Translations under genes and position numbers: made by a program
Notes under the pieces: generated by a model
Databases searched by the model: none
Seen by the model: the letters and a program-made list of their open reading frames with translations, nothing else
Told to the model about the DNA's origin: nothing
Shown: positions 35,438 to 45,013 of the stretch, one piece after another
Layout: every line of letters starts with the position of its first letter
Numbering within the stretch: position 1 is the first letter of the stretch
Assembly: GCF_017565645.3 (NCBI RefSeq)
Contig: NZ_CP086136.1
Location: 2,494,001-2,558,000 of the forward strand
DNA: 64,000 bases
DNA from: Bradyrhizobium barranii subsp. barranii
GTDB taxonomy: Bacteria > Pseudomonadota > Alphaproteobacteria > Rhizobiales > Xanthobacteraceae
Reading direction: 5' to 3'

Positions 35438-36226
35438 ATGAAGAACCGGCCGCCGCTTCCGAAGCATTTGAGCCGCCATAGATACCACACGCTGCTGGTC
35501 CGTCTGCAGATCGAGCTCGTCAAGCTGCAGCGCAGTGTGATTGAGCGCGGCCAGCGTATCCTTGTCATCGTCGAAGGTCGTGACGCCGCCGGCAAGGATG
35601 GCACCATCAAGTCGATTGTCGAACATCTAAGCCCGCGCGATACCCGCGTCGTGGCGCTGGGGCCGCCAAGCAATCGGGAGCAGAGTTCATGGTATTTCCA
35701 GCGTCACGTTTCGCACTTGCCCGCGGCAGGAGAGATCGTGCTGTTCAATCGCAGCTGGTACAACCGGGCCGGAGTTGAGCGTGTCATGGGCTTTTGCACC
35801 AAGGAGGAAACCGAGGAATTTTTCGAGACCGTGCCGGCGTTCGAGGCAATGATCGAGCGTTCAGGTATCACCCTGCTCAAGTACTACCTGGATATTTCGA
35901 AACAGGAACAGAAGCGACGGCTCGCTGACCGCCAAAGGGATCCCCTGAAGCAATGGAAGTTGAGCCCCATCGATGCCAAGGCGCAGAAGTATTGGAAGGC
36001 CTATTCCGAAGCACGGGACAAGATGCTGGAGCGGACGCACACCGTCACCTCACCCTGGACCTTGGTCCGAGCCGATGACAAGGAACATGCGCGACTTAAC
36101 ATTATTCGCGATGTGCTGTGGCGGCTGAATTATCCGGGCAAGCACCGTCGCCTCCACAGGCCGGATCCGGCGGTGGTGTTTCCCTACGATAAGGCCTGTC
36201 ATGAGCGCGGCCTGATCGAGGCTTAG
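35438..36226 (+). CDS. ppk2: Polyphosphate kinase 2
   Basis: 262 residues, the length of one-domain PPK2. Visible are Walker A VEGRDAAGKDGTIKSIVEHL, PSNREQSSWYFQRHVSHLPA, the lid and active-site motif LFNRSWYNRAGVERVMGFC, and SPWTLVRADDKEHARLNIIR. It transfers phosphate between polyphosphate and nucleoside di- or monophosphates. AGGAGG precedes the ATG. It is divergent from the transglutaminase gene. A role in energy or stress metabolism fits the neighbouring hsp20. Confidence 0.94.
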   Translation: MKNRPPLPKHLSRHRYHTLLVRLQIELVKLQRSVIERGQRILVIVEGRDAAGKDGTIKSIVEHLSPRDTRVVALGPPSNREQSSWYFQRHVSHLPAAGEIVLFNRSWYNRAGVERVMGFCTKEETEEFFETVPAFEAMIERSGITLLKYYLDISKQEQKRRLADRQRDPLKQWKLSPIDAKAQKYWKAYSEARDKMLERTHTVTSPWTLVRADDKEHARLNIIRDVLWRLNYPGKHRRLHRPDPAVVFPYDKACHERGLIEA

Positions 36227-36397
36227 ACGGAATGCTGCCATCAGGGAATTGCAGGTCTTAGCAGCTGAGCACGGCTCTCAGCGGCTTCTGCCGTTCGTGC
36301 TTTCGTCTGGAAGACCAGTTGTCAGAAAATATGCCGCACCCGACGGGTGATCTCTGAGCGCCTAGTTCGCTCAGAACCGCCGTTATGCAGTACCTTG

Positions 36398-36411
36398 TTG
36401 ATTTAGATCAT
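36398..36411. promoter_or_regulatory. FixK/FNR-like box (TTGATTTAGATCAT)
   Basis: TTGAT-N4-ATCAT, one mismatch. It lies about 130 bp before the open frame of the VIT-type gene. The rest of 36227-36535 shows no ORF. Confidence 0.6.
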
Positions 36412-36536
36412 TACGGGTGGCTCCCGGTTCCAGAGATTAAGATCAAGGAATCGATCGTGATGCACCTGCGGGGTGGTCGTGACCGAAAATCACGAAGTGT
36501 GAAAGAAAGTATCACGTCGGCTGTTTACCGTTAGCA

Positions 36537-37286
36537 AGCTCTTCAACCGGCCTCCGCAGGGCAGGAAAGGGCGGTTGAGAGAGTATTTGACAGAAGCCGC
36601 CTCCACAAAGAGACCCACCTCGTTGCGCGCATCGGCTGGTTGAGAGCGGCTGTGCTTGGCGCCAATGACGGAATCATATCAACCGCAAGTCTTATCCTGG
36701 GAGTGGCGTCGGCTGCCGTCTCCCGAAGCGATGTTCTCTTGACTGGGATCGCCGGGCTGGTTGCCGGCGCCATGTCCATGGCGGCTGGCGAATATGTTTC
36801 AGTCATTCGCAGTCGGATACGGAGCATGCCGACCTCGCGCGAGAGAGGCGCGAACTGGCAGACGACCCGGTGTTTGAGAGGGGGGAACTCGCGCAGATTT
36901 ATGTCGCGCGAGGCGTCGAGGCCGGCCTCGCTCGCGAGGTTTCTAAGCAATTGATGGCAAAGGACGCCTTGAGCGCGCACGCCCGGGACGAGCTTGGCAT
37001 TTCGGAAATCAGCACCGCTCGTCCCGTACAGGCCGCGTTGGCATCGGCCGCGACCTTCTCCGTCGGAGCGGTAGGGCCGCTTGCGCTTGTCCTGGTCTCC
37101 CCGTCCAACGTGTTGATCCCGGCCGTCGCTGCAGGTTCGTTGCTCTTCCTGTCACTGCTCGGCGCGATCGGTGCCAAGGCAGGAGGCGCCGGCCTGTTAA
37201 GGCCAACCATACGAGTGGCATTCTGGGGCGCCTGTGCGATGGCACTGACGGCCGGAATTGGCGCAGTTGTTGGCAAGGTTGTGTGA
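36537..37286 (+). pseudogene. VIT1/CCC1-family transporter, frameshifted
   Basis: The family exports Fe2+/Mn2+ or stores them away. Frame one gives [39 protein letters not shown] … [13 protein letters not shown]. One base is missing near 36800, and frame two continues [40 protein letters not shown] and the last membrane helices to GAVVGKVV (stop 37286). Upstream of RLHKET the frame reaches a TAG at 36534 with no ATG, so the start also looks damaged. A FixK-like box is upstream. Confidence 0.8.
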
Positions 37287-37465
37287 GCGCCCCTTTGCGG
37301 GAGCCCTTGCCACAGCAGGGCAGCGACCTGCGACGCCTCACGCTGGCGGAGCTTCGCTCGGCCGTTCATGCCGACGTGAGGCATCGGATCGTCGCCGAAC
37401 TCGACAAGGACCTCACCAAGCACCCTGTGCGCGATATCGAAAAGCATCTGCGAGACGCGGTCTGA
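37283..37465 (+). CDS. Short hypothetical protein
   Basis: 60 residues from a GTG overlapping the VIT stop by 4 bp. The sequence (LRRLTLAELRSAVHADVRHR, then IVAELDKDLTKHPVRDIEKH) is helical and charged and could be real, possibly translated by coupling with the upstream gene. No family recognised. Confidence 0.38.
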   Translation: MSAPLREPLPQQGSDLRRLTLAELRSAVHADVRHRIVAELDKDLTKHPVRDIEKHLRDAV

Positions 37466-37604
37466 AAACAAATGCCCGCATCCAATAGAGATTTGCCGGG
37501 CGACAGCCCGCCTTTCTCGGTGTAGGCATTTGAGATATCGAATCTTTTTCTAGAGGGCGGCGCCATAGCTTCTTTCGATCGAGCCGAAATTCGCGCTGCG
37601 CGAA

Positions 37605-37748
37605 AAAAAATCCGTGAATGAGAGTGGGGCCGGTCCGCGACTGAGGAAGCGATGAGGAATTGACCACCCCCACCCCCTCGCTTCGCCTGCCCTTGCCAGT
37701 TGCTTTTTGTATTCAATTCCACAATTTTGCATATGAACTAGGGACACC
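37605..37748. repeat. ~140-bp dispersed direct repeat, copy 2
   Basis: Same orientation as 29019-29160, with the same core and scattered substitutions (for example CCCCTCGC here for CCACTCGC). It marks the boundary between the stress block and the remnant zone. Confidence 0.8.
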
Positions 37749-37958
37749 GGTCCCGGTCAATCCATAGAGTTTTGACTACCCCCTCCGTCGATAACGTCTT
37801 TTCCTCTACTTCCTCCGTGGCGAGCTCTAGCAGCGCGGGCGATCGAGTGGTGGTGGTGCCGGCTGCGGCTGCCGCCGTAAAGCCGAACTCCGACGCAATG
37901 GAATTGGCCAAGGCGCTTTCGCAGGTGGAAGGTGGCCTGACGGACGAGGACGAGATCC

Positions 37959-38042
37959 CGAGGTAGCCGAAAGCGCCGTGTCGCAGCCAGGCGATATCTG
38001 GCAGTTGGGTACCCATCGGATTGCATGTGGCGACAGCAGCTC
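37959..38042 (+). pseudogene. Scrap of a ParB-type DNA methyltransferase
   Basis: The frame reads VAESAVSQPGDIWQLGTHRI ACGDSS. The PGDxWxLGxHRxxCGD motif is the junction between the ParB-like and methylase domains of phage-type DNA methyltransferases. Sequence before (37772-37958) and after loses sense, so only this piece is left. Confidence 0.5.
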
Positions 38043-38449
38043 CGCTGCACCGCGCGCACAAAAAAATAATCTCGCGGAATTTTGCGGCAAAAAATCCGTC
38101 ACTGGACTACCGGTCCGTGGGGAGATTTTAGACTTTGACGTGCTCCCACCTACCTTTCTCTTCGATCGTCCCTAGGTTCATCCGACCATGCACGGGTTCC
38201 GTGAGGAACGGCCGATGAACAAGTCGGGGCATGCTCGAGTTATCACCCCATTTCGCTTACGTGATGCGGCTCAGATTCGAAGGCGTCGTTCTCGGCCTTG
38301 TCGCGGCCGCTCATCGATGTTGAAGCCGCTTCGTTGCGACAATTGCGGTCCGCGCTGCCAAGCGAGAACCCGGCACACTGCATCGGTGCCGTTCCACAGT
38401 CAGACGTCGCTCCGTCAGCCTCATCCAATGCGGAGACTTGCAATACTCG

Positions 38450-39292
38450 TCAGAAGGCATTTCGGTCCCTTTTCCGTACTGCTTGCTGTCGGTGGTGTTC
38501 CGCAGCATCTCCGCGTGTTGCCCGCATAGCCCTGACGTGCCAGCCGGCTGGCACCCGGGCCAACTGGTTTGCACCGTCTTCTTCTATTTTTATATCTGTA
38601 TTCTTTGAGGTACTCATATTTGCGGACGATTTGGACCCTGTGCCGACAGCGAGGGTGCCCGCCGGTCGGCATCCCGTGGCCGCCGACGGTCCGCGCTTGA
38701 TCCAGACCAGCCACTCGGTCGAGATCACCCGGACAACATTGGTCAGGTGCTTCGCTCCTCGTTGCGGCCTCTCCTTGATCTGGATGTGGCCAAGAAGCCG
38801 AGCTTGGTGCATTGCGTTCTGTACCGTGGTTCTCCCGACGCCGGCACGATCGCCGATCTCGTCGATCGAGAGGTCACAGATGCCGTGACGTTTGACCTCG
38901 CCGGCAACGATGCAGAGCACGGCGCGCTCACCCTCGGTGTAGTGATGGCGTAGCTTGTCGGGCATTGCGCTAGAGCCGCCGAGCATCCGTTTTCGCTGCC
39001 GGCGCCTGGTCCGCTCTTCGTCGGTTAGCCGCTTACGGCATGGGCGCGGGACAAATCGCGACAGCTGGCGAGCGACCCTTGCGATCGGAACTCCAGTCGT
39101 GAAGCTGGTTGCACGCTGCGGCCGGCGCTTTTCGATCGCTTGGCTCAGGAACGTCGCGTCGTCATCGCCGATGGCGCCTTGGCCCAGGAGGTGCCAAACC
39201 GAGCGACTGAGGCTATCGAGCTGGTCGGGCGACAGGGCTGCGTTGATGCCGTTATAGAGGGTCGCTGCGGCGGGTGTCAGGATGTGCATCAC
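38450..39292 (-). CDS. Helix-turn-helix protein of plasmid/phage type
   Basis: 280 residues. The central part (HHYTEGERAVLCIVAGEVKR, then ICDLSIDEIGDRAGVGRTTV QNAM) is a clear winged HTH of the kind found in rhizobial replication-associated and phage regulatory proteins. A basic segment (RKRLTDEERTRRRQRKRM) precedes it. The C-terminus is poor in structure and may be out of date through frameshift. It overlaps the upstream small ORF by 4 bp. It has been seen as a short conserved gene on integrated plasmids; no exact function can be given. Confidence 0.62.
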   Translation of the reverse strand: MMHILTPAAATLYNGINAALSPDQLDSLSRSVWHLLGQGAIGDDDATFLSQAIEKRRPQRATSFTTGVPIARVARQLSRFVPRPCRKRLTDEERTRRRQRKRMLGGSSAMPDKLRHHYTEGERAVLCIVAGEVKRHGICDLSIDEIGDRAGVGRTTVQNAMHQARLLGHIQIKERPQRGAKHLTNVVRVISTEWLVWIKRGPSAATGCRPAGTLAVGTGSKSSANMSTSKNTDIKIEEDGANQLARVPAGWHVRAMRATRGDAAEHHRQQAVRKRDRNAF

Positions 39293-39576
39293 GCACCGCC
39301 AGTGCGAGCTACCGCAGCATAGGCGGCTCGTATTGCCTCGAATTCGCCGAGCGGACGATTGTCGGCGTCGTAGGCTGCGTATAACCGCTCTCCGACGCGA
39401 CTGTAATGCCCCAGTCTTTCGCGGCCAAAGTAGACAGAACGTTCGAGCGGTTCGAAATCCGGTTTGGGGGCAGAGCCAGAAACACTTTGAGTTTCAATGA
39501 CCGAACTTTGCCCCAAATTGTCCGCTAAGCCGTTGGTCTTGCAGATATGACGCTCTCCCCTAGGGAGCGCCAGCAA
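39289..39576 (-). CDS. Hypothetical protein upstream of the HTH gene
   Basis: 95 residues; the convincing part is C-terminal (ERSVYFGRERLGHYSRVGER LYAAYDADNRPLGEFEAIRA). The pattern GHYxRxxxxxYxAYDAxxRxLG resembles short proteins of mobile regions. Its stop overlaps the next gene's ATG, so the two are probably co-transcribed. The N-terminal 35 residues may be non-native. Confidence 0.5.
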   Translation of the reverse strand: MLALPRGERHICKTNGLADNLGQSSVIETQSVSGSAPKPDFEPLERSVYFGRERLGHYSRVGERLYAAYDADNRPLGEFEAIRAAYAAVARTGGA

Positions 39577-39659
39577 GTATTTTCAGTCACTTACATCAAC
39601 AAATAGCGGCGCTAGCGGCATTCGATAGCGACAATTCGCGTGGGCGTCATGCTCGCCGG

Positions 39660-39925
39660 GCGAGTGCTTCGTGAAGTTGAATTTGGATATGGAAATCGAC
39701 GAAAACCTGATCCGCCGCGACCTGTCGTCGGCGCAACGGGCGAAGCTGATCCCCAAGCGGAAGGCGGCTTGACGGCCTTATGGACAGTTTCGCTAAGGAC
39801 ACGGCGGCAAAATCTGGCAAGTCCGAGCGATCGATTGAGCGCGACGTAACCCGCGCCAAAGCGCTAGGCTCCGACCTTGATCGCGTGGCCGGGACGTCGC
39901 TGGAGAAGGAGCGCTTAACTGGACG
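39660..39925 (+). pseudogene. Remnant of a ParB-like nuclease-domain protein
   Basis: One frame gives LNLDMEIDENLIRRDLSSAQ RAKLIPKRKAA and stops. A second, from 39780, gives KDTAAKSGKSERSIERDVTR AKALGSDLDRVAGTSLEKE. Both are segments of rhizobial ParB-N-domain proteins, normally separated by about 40 residues and in one frame. An internal deletion explains the join near 39775. Confidence 0.68.
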
Positions 39926-40069
39926 CGCGGGCGTGCTGCAGACCACAGTAGCGCTTGTTCCAGATTTAACCTTCCGCGACGACATCAAGCTTAATCCGCG
40001 TCTTCGATTGCACCCGAGCTGCGGAGCGCTAACCTCTCTGCACCGGACATTGCCCCGTCCGGGTTCACC

Positions 40070-40411
40070 ATGGCGAGGTCGTCGCGCCAAGATATTCGGC
40101 GCGGCGGCTTCGTTTATCTACCGCAACGGTATGAGCTTCATTTGGCGAATAAGCCCGACGATGACCGGTTCGATCTCGTTGAGATGCGACGACAGATCAC
40201 GAACTTACGCTCGCAACACTCTGACAATCTTCTCGTCACATCGCGATTGAACCGCTTCTTCGTGAAGATTGCATTTTTATCTGAGCCGAAGGATGCAGCA
40301 CACGCGCAGCACCTGCGGTCAGAATTCGCGCGGACGCTGCAAGGTATTGAAACGATCGTCACCCGGAGGCCATCTGCGAAGCGATCTGGTATCGTTAAGC
40401 GGCCCAAGTAA
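40070..40411 (+). CDS. Hypothetical protein
   Basis: 113 residues (MARSSRQDIRRGGFVYLPQR, then LLVTSRLNRFFVKIAFLSEP). The composition is balanced, with a charged C-terminus (SAKRSGIVKRPK). Nothing identifies the family. The setting among ParB-like scraps and an HTH gene suggests an old integrated element. It could itself be a fragment. Confidence 0.4.
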   Translation: MARSSRQDIRRGGFVYLPQRYELHLANKPDDDRFDLVEMRRQITNLRSQHSDNLLVTSRLNRFFVKIAFLSEPKDAAHAQHLRSEFARTLQGIETIVTRRPSAKRSGIVKRPK

Positions 40412-40488
40412 TACTAACGCGGGTGCGCTCTTGCGCTCGCCGGGTCCGGGGCCGATGGTCGATGGAGTCGCGAAGTCGTCCTCGTTTC

Positions 40489-40782
40489 GCGTATCGAAGC
40501 CGCATCGCCGCGTTGGCGTTGATGCACCGCATTCCGAGCTTCGCGACATCGCCGGATTTCGTCGGGGAAGGTGGTCTACTCGCTTACGGTGCGTCGAGAC
40601 GGCGTCTTTTTATTCGATCAGATTACTACGTCAAAAGAATCCTTGAGGGTGCACGAGCCAGCGACTTGCCCGTCGAACAGCCGACGCGGGTCGAGTTATG
40701 GATCAACGTTAGAACTGCAAAAGCGCTCAAGCTCGTAGTTCCGACGACACTACTCGCACAAGCTGACCAAATAATTGAGTAG
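40489..40782 (+). pseudogene. ABC substrate-binding protein (DUF534/TrpX type), C-terminal remnant
   Basis: The tail RIAALALMHRIPSFATSPDF VGEGGLLAYG … YYVKRILEGARASDLPVEQP then WINVRTAKALKLVVPTTLLA QADQIIE matches the last ~95 residues of the DUF534 binding-protein family that is very numerous in Bradyrhizobium. The signal peptide and N-lobe are absent. Confidence 0.8.
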
Positions 40783-40932
40783 ACGCAAAAGACGTCTATT
40801 GGCACGAGCCCGACCAGTCGCGTTGGTCTGGCAAATTCCGTTCACGCGAGTAGACCGGAAGTCACCGGCTCAAAGGTAGACCGGTGCGTACGACCCGGAC
40901 ATTGGCGCGGGACTTCTGTCCTGGGCTTTTCG

Positions 40933-41151
40933 TTAGGACCACGGCGGCTCTTCGCTCGCCCCGATTGCCTCGTGGTGGATTGTGAAGCCCGCCGAACGCA
41001 GACCTGTCAGCAACACAGTTCTTACAGAGGCAGGATCGAAACCAATATCCTTGGCGTTTGGTGGATGTGCCTCGCTGCCCTTCAATCGGAGCGTCAAGTG
41101 CAATTGCTCGCAAAGGTGCCGAACCACGAGATTGACCTGATCGTCAGTCAT
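40933..41151 (-). CDS. Short hypothetical protein
   Basis: 72 residues (MTDDQVNLVVRHLCEQLHLT … DPASVRTVLLTGLRSAGFTI HHE). It has a smooth helical composition with a possible small domain, a plausible N-terminus and no recognised family. The frame ends EPPWS. It is on its own on the minus strand. Confidence 0.48.
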   Translation of the reverse strand: MTDDQVNLVVRHLCEQLHLTLRLKGSEAHPPNAKDIGFDPASVRTVLLTGLRSAGFTIHHEAIGASEEPPWS

Positions 41152-41581
41152 GATCTGCTTTTCCCGCTACCATCTTGCGACCCAACTGGTAGCACATCTG
41201 ATAGCCCTACACACAGCGACGCCGCCTCGCGAGTCGCGTGGTAGGGCCGCCTGCCGTCCGGACTTGGGCTGGATGAGTCGAGCCGGCCAACTCAATTTAT
41301 TCCCGGTCAAAGTGAATAGGTGACTGCGCAAAAGGAGCACTCCGTTGGGTATCCTAATGTGACAGATCGATTGTCCTAATTCGGACAGCTCCAGGCGGCT
41401 GGCCGCACGCTAAGGGTTCACTCGGGAGTGTCATTCCCCTTCGGCTCTTGTAAAAACTTTGGCGGATGAACTGACCCCTGAGCTGCGACCATCGATCTAT
41501 CGGGCCTAGTGCGCGACCTCGGAGGTAAGCCGCTTCCCGACATCAGTAGTCACATCGTGACACGGTAACGAAGTCTCAACC
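41152..41581. other. Intergenic stretch without a recognisable gene
   Basis: Only short frames with poor composition are present. No FixK box or hairpin with T-run was seen. It lies downstream of the NDUFA9-like gene. Confidence 0.4.
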
Positions 41582-42859
41582 CTACCTGGCTCGACCCTTA
41601 TTTGTGTTTTGAGTTTCCTCGTTTGTATGCTCGAGCATCGCTTTGAGTTCTTCTTCGAGCGATCGCGGCGAAATTCCGAGTGAACCGAATCCCGGCCGGC
41701 TGCCCGAGACCATCGTGTCGATCTGCATAAGCTCAACCTGATTGCGCGTGAGCGGCGGGTGCGGCAGGATCTCAGCGAGGCCGGCGGCGGTATTCCAGAA
41801 AGCAAAGGGTACTCGCACCAGCATTGGCCGCAATCCGGCGGTGCGCGCAATGGTCCGCAACAGCTCGCCGTATGAGTAAACGCGCGGGCCGGCCAGTTCG
41901 TAGATTGGAAACGGTCTTTGTGTTTGCCGCAGGACCTGTGCGATCGCCGCGGCGACGTCGTCCACGTACACCGGCTGAAGCATCGTCCTGCCGTCGCCGA
42001 ATAGCGGATAAGCCGGCAGGGTCCGAAGCAGCCCAAGAATTGTCGTGAGAAAGGCGTCGTCCGGCGCGAACATTACCGCCGGGCGGATAACGACTGCGCC
42101 AGGGAATGCCGCTTGCACAGCCACCTCGCCCTCGCCGCGATTGCGAATATAGGGCGAAGGCGATGTGGGGTCAGCGCCTATGCCTGATAGGTGCACAAAC
42201 CGTTTGACCCCGGCCCGCCGTGCCACTCCAGCGATCCTGGCGGCCGCTTCGACGTGCACCGAATGAAATGTGTCGCCTCCATGCTCGGTGTAAAGGCTGA
42301 TCGCGTTGACGACGCCGTCGGCACCCATAACGGCGGCCTCTACAGAGCGCTCGTCATGGGCATCAGCGATGACCTGTTCCGCGTTGTCGCCCTCGGCCCG
42401 CGCAGGATGCCGTGAGGCTATACGCACCGTAACGGTGGAGGCGCTCAAATGGCGTACAACGCGACAACCAACGAAGCCGGTCCCCCCAAACACGGTCACG
42501 CGGTTCATTCCCCGGTCCATCCCACGATCCTGCGCAACGTTCTGTATTGACCCGCCGAGCGCCGCGCGCACTGCCTCAGTGGCCTCCGCCGGCGAACTGC
42601 CTTTGTTGAGATGATGTGAGATCACATCAATCAAAATGTGCGCTGCAGGGCCGACCGTTTGCCACTCTTTCCTAGCTTGATCGATCAGCGGCTGCGCCTC
42701 ATTATAGAGCGTTTCCGCCTGTTCGATGATCGGATGTGCCTTACTGAGAAGATCGATCAGCGCCTTGGTCGCGGGCAATGACCGCTCAATTTGTTCAAGC
42801 TGCGCGTCGCTGAGACCGGAAACGTGACCAATGACTTCAATGAGCAAGTGTTTCAGCAT
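41582..42859 (-). CDS. NAD(P)-binding NDUFA9-like protein with N-terminal extension
   Basis: About 425 residues from MLKHLLIEVIGHVSGLSDAQ. Residues 1-115 are a helical extension (AHPIIEQAETLYNEAQPLID) not part of the usual family. From about 120 comes an atypical SDR domain: VTVFGGTGFVGCRVVRHLSA (Rossmann), VVNAISLYTEHGGDTFHSVH, FVHLSGIGADPTSPSPYIRN, and PVYVDDVAAAIAQVL near 310. This is the complex I NDUFA9 / YbjT-type group that binds NAD(P) without certain catalysis. The typical Tyr-x3-Lys pair is not seen (YIRNRGEGE instead). It stands alone. Confidence 0.85.
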   Translation of the reverse strand: MLKHLLIEVIGHVSGLSDAQLEQIERSLPATKALIDLLSKAHPIIEQAETLYNEAQPLIDQARKEWQTVGPAAHILIDVISHHLNKGSSPAEATEAVRAALGGSIQNVAQDRGMDRGMNRVTVFGGTGFVGCRVVRHLSASTVTVRIASRHPARAEGDNAEQVIADAHDERSVEAAVMGADGVVNAISLYTEHGGDTFHSVHVEAAARIAGVARRAGVKRFVHLSGIGADPTSPSPYIRNRGEGEVAVQAAFPGAVVIRPAVMFAPDDAFLTTILGLLRTLPAYPLFGDGRTMLQPVYVDDVAAAIAQVLRQTQRPFPIYELAGPRVYSYGELLRTIARTAGLRPMLVRVPFAFWNTAAGLAEILPHPPLTRNQVELMQIDTMVSGSRPGFGSLGISPRSLEEELKAMLEHTNEETQNTNKGRAR

Positions 42860-43203
42860 AGCGCAACCTTGCTGGTAGCGACGCACTAACTCAGGGCAAC
42901 CAAGCGAAAGTAGGCACGGGCTCGGGGGGCGTCAGTTGTTGTCTCAGCCGACAGGGCCCGGCCGCCAAGCTCTCGGAGCTTGGAACAATCGCGCGCAATG
43001 GTGGATGATATTTGATCCACATCGATTATGTCCAGCATTTGGACCCAAAATTTCGTTAGCTGCCTTGGGCAAGGCCTTTGGGGAGTGCAAGGCTGACAAG
43101 TCTTGGTACGTCCTAGAAAACACGATGTCGGGCCACTCTGTTAGGACACATCCGGCGGGGCCGCCTTGCCGAAAGAGGCGCGGTATTGAGAACTGTCCTG
43201 ATG

Positions 43204-43290
43204 GACGGTGATGGGCTCAGTGCCCAAGTCGAACGGCTTGAAGCGGTGGAGACGGGTCGGCGGCACCGCTGGTCCGAGGACGTGCGTGTG
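43204..43290 (+). pseudogene. Scrap of IS66 tnpA
   Basis: MDGDGLSAQVERLEAVETGR RHRWSEDV is the N-terminus of the same TnpA type as the remnant at 16527-16910. The similarity ends within the HTH. The remaining parts of 42860-43203 and 43291-43661 show no gene; a weak FixK-like sequence (TTGATCCACATCGA, 43012-43025) has nothing suitable downstream. Confidence 0.65.
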
Positions 43291-43661
43291 GCCATTTCCC
43301 GGCGAAACCGGTACGACACTTTCATTCAGGGATTATTTTTCGGGTCGACAGAACCTTTAGCGTTACCCAGCCGATCTTGTCGTGACCGCCAATCTTCCGC
43401 CAAGAAAAACGATTCTTGTATCGAATACTTGGAGAGCTGTGAAAGGCGATGAGCGGAGAGGTACGTGGGCAACCGCGTGCACTGGCCTAATCTCTGAACC
43501 TCAGAGACGCGCTGGCGCGTGGAAAAAACGTCGCGAAATTCGATAGGGGTGATCCAATCTTTGCGCGGACCGCAAGCAGTTCTGGAGCTAGATGCATGAA
43601 ACTATCCGACGGAGCGAAGCGAACATCAAGCCACCGCTCATACAGCTGCCGTCGCACGTAA

Positions 43662-44851
43662 ATGCGCAACAATCCGACCATCGTGCAAAAATACGGCGGC
43701 GTCTGTCTAGAAACCCCGGAAAAAATCCGCGCGGTTGCGAGGAGCCTCGCCGATTTGCACAGCCGTGGTCATCGCGTCGTGGCGATCGTTTCAGCGATGG
43801 GTAAGACGACCGACGAATTAATTAAGGCGGCTTATCAAGTAAGCCCGCATCCCAACCGCCGCGAACTGGATATATTGCTAACGACCGGTGAGCGCATCAG
43901 CATGTCGTTGATGAGCATGGCCCTGTCTGATCTCGGTGCGCCAGCCATTAGTTTTACCGGGAGTCAGGCCGGTGTAATGACAGACGAATCTCATTCTTCC
44001 GCGCGAATTTTAGATGTGCGGCCTGCGCGCGTGCTCGAAGAACTCGGTCGCGGACGCATCGTGGTTTTAGCGGGCTTTCAAGGCGTGAATCCGCGAACCA
44101 AAGAGATCACCACACTAGGCAGGGGCGGCAGCGACACCACTGCAGTCGCCATGGCTGCGGCGCTAAAGGCCGAGCGCTGTGAAATTATCAAAGAGGTCGA
44201 CGGAATTTGCTCGGCCGATCCGCGCGTCGTGGCGACGCAAAGCCATTGCGCCGGCTGGATTTTGCATCCTTATCCGAAATGTGTTTTTGGGGCGCCAAGG
44301 TTTTGCATTTTCGGAGCGTGGAGCTGGCACAAAGCCAAAATATCCCTTTGTATTTGCGAAAATGGGGCAATTCCGAACACAGCACGCGAGTGATGAAAGA
44401 GATTATCGGAATGGAAAGCAAAGTCTTGGCCGTCAACTCGATGGCTCGTATTGAGCATGTGGAGATCGCTTCGACGAATCTCAGTCACGGTTTTGAGAAA
44501 TTTGCGCAGCATCTCAAGCAAAACGGCCTATCTTGGCCGCAAGTCCTCGCCTCGGCTTTCACCGCCGGAAAAACGCGCATCATGATGACTTGCGAGTCGG
44601 AATCGCTCGATACTCTGCTGCGCACGCTGGAAAGGAGCAAGGACTTGCGCAAAGAGCGTGAGACTTTAAGTTCGGTGAGCCTTACTTGCTTCGGCGGCGT
44701 TTCTTCAGACTTGCCATTTCGGGCGATACAAATTCTGCAATCCCGCGGGATTGTCGTTGAAAAATACGTTCTATCACCACATTCGATAAATTTGTTCGTT
44801 CCTGTGGAGACCCGCGAGGCCGCGGTCACGGCCTTACATTCGCTGATCTAA
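43662..44851 (+). pseudogene. Aspartate kinase, divergent and frameshifted
   Basis: Aspartokinase makes aspartyl phosphate for Lys/Thr/Met or related compounds. Frame one: [90 protein letters not shown]. One base is lost near 44233, and the second frame continues [32 protein letters not shown] and two ACT-like regions to VTALHSLI. It is not the usual alphaproteobacterial LysC (KFGGTSVA start), and the DNA is visibly richer in A/T than its surroundings, suggesting transfer. Confidence 0.82.
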
Positions 44852-45013
44852 CAACCTCTTCGAGAAGATGTCACGAAATCGCGTAAGGGGAGGGATGGTC
44901 AAGAGGGGCGGCTCGCCGGCTCGATGCGGCGACAACGAGAGTTCTTAATCTTGCTGATACGCGCCCGTCCGCCATCGTTGGTGTCAATTTTTTAAAGTCG
45001 GGAGGCGTCGATC

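Noticed and set aside
43012..43025. TTGATCCACATCGA as another FixK box
   Set aside because: The right half matches poorly and no gene start lies within a useful distance.
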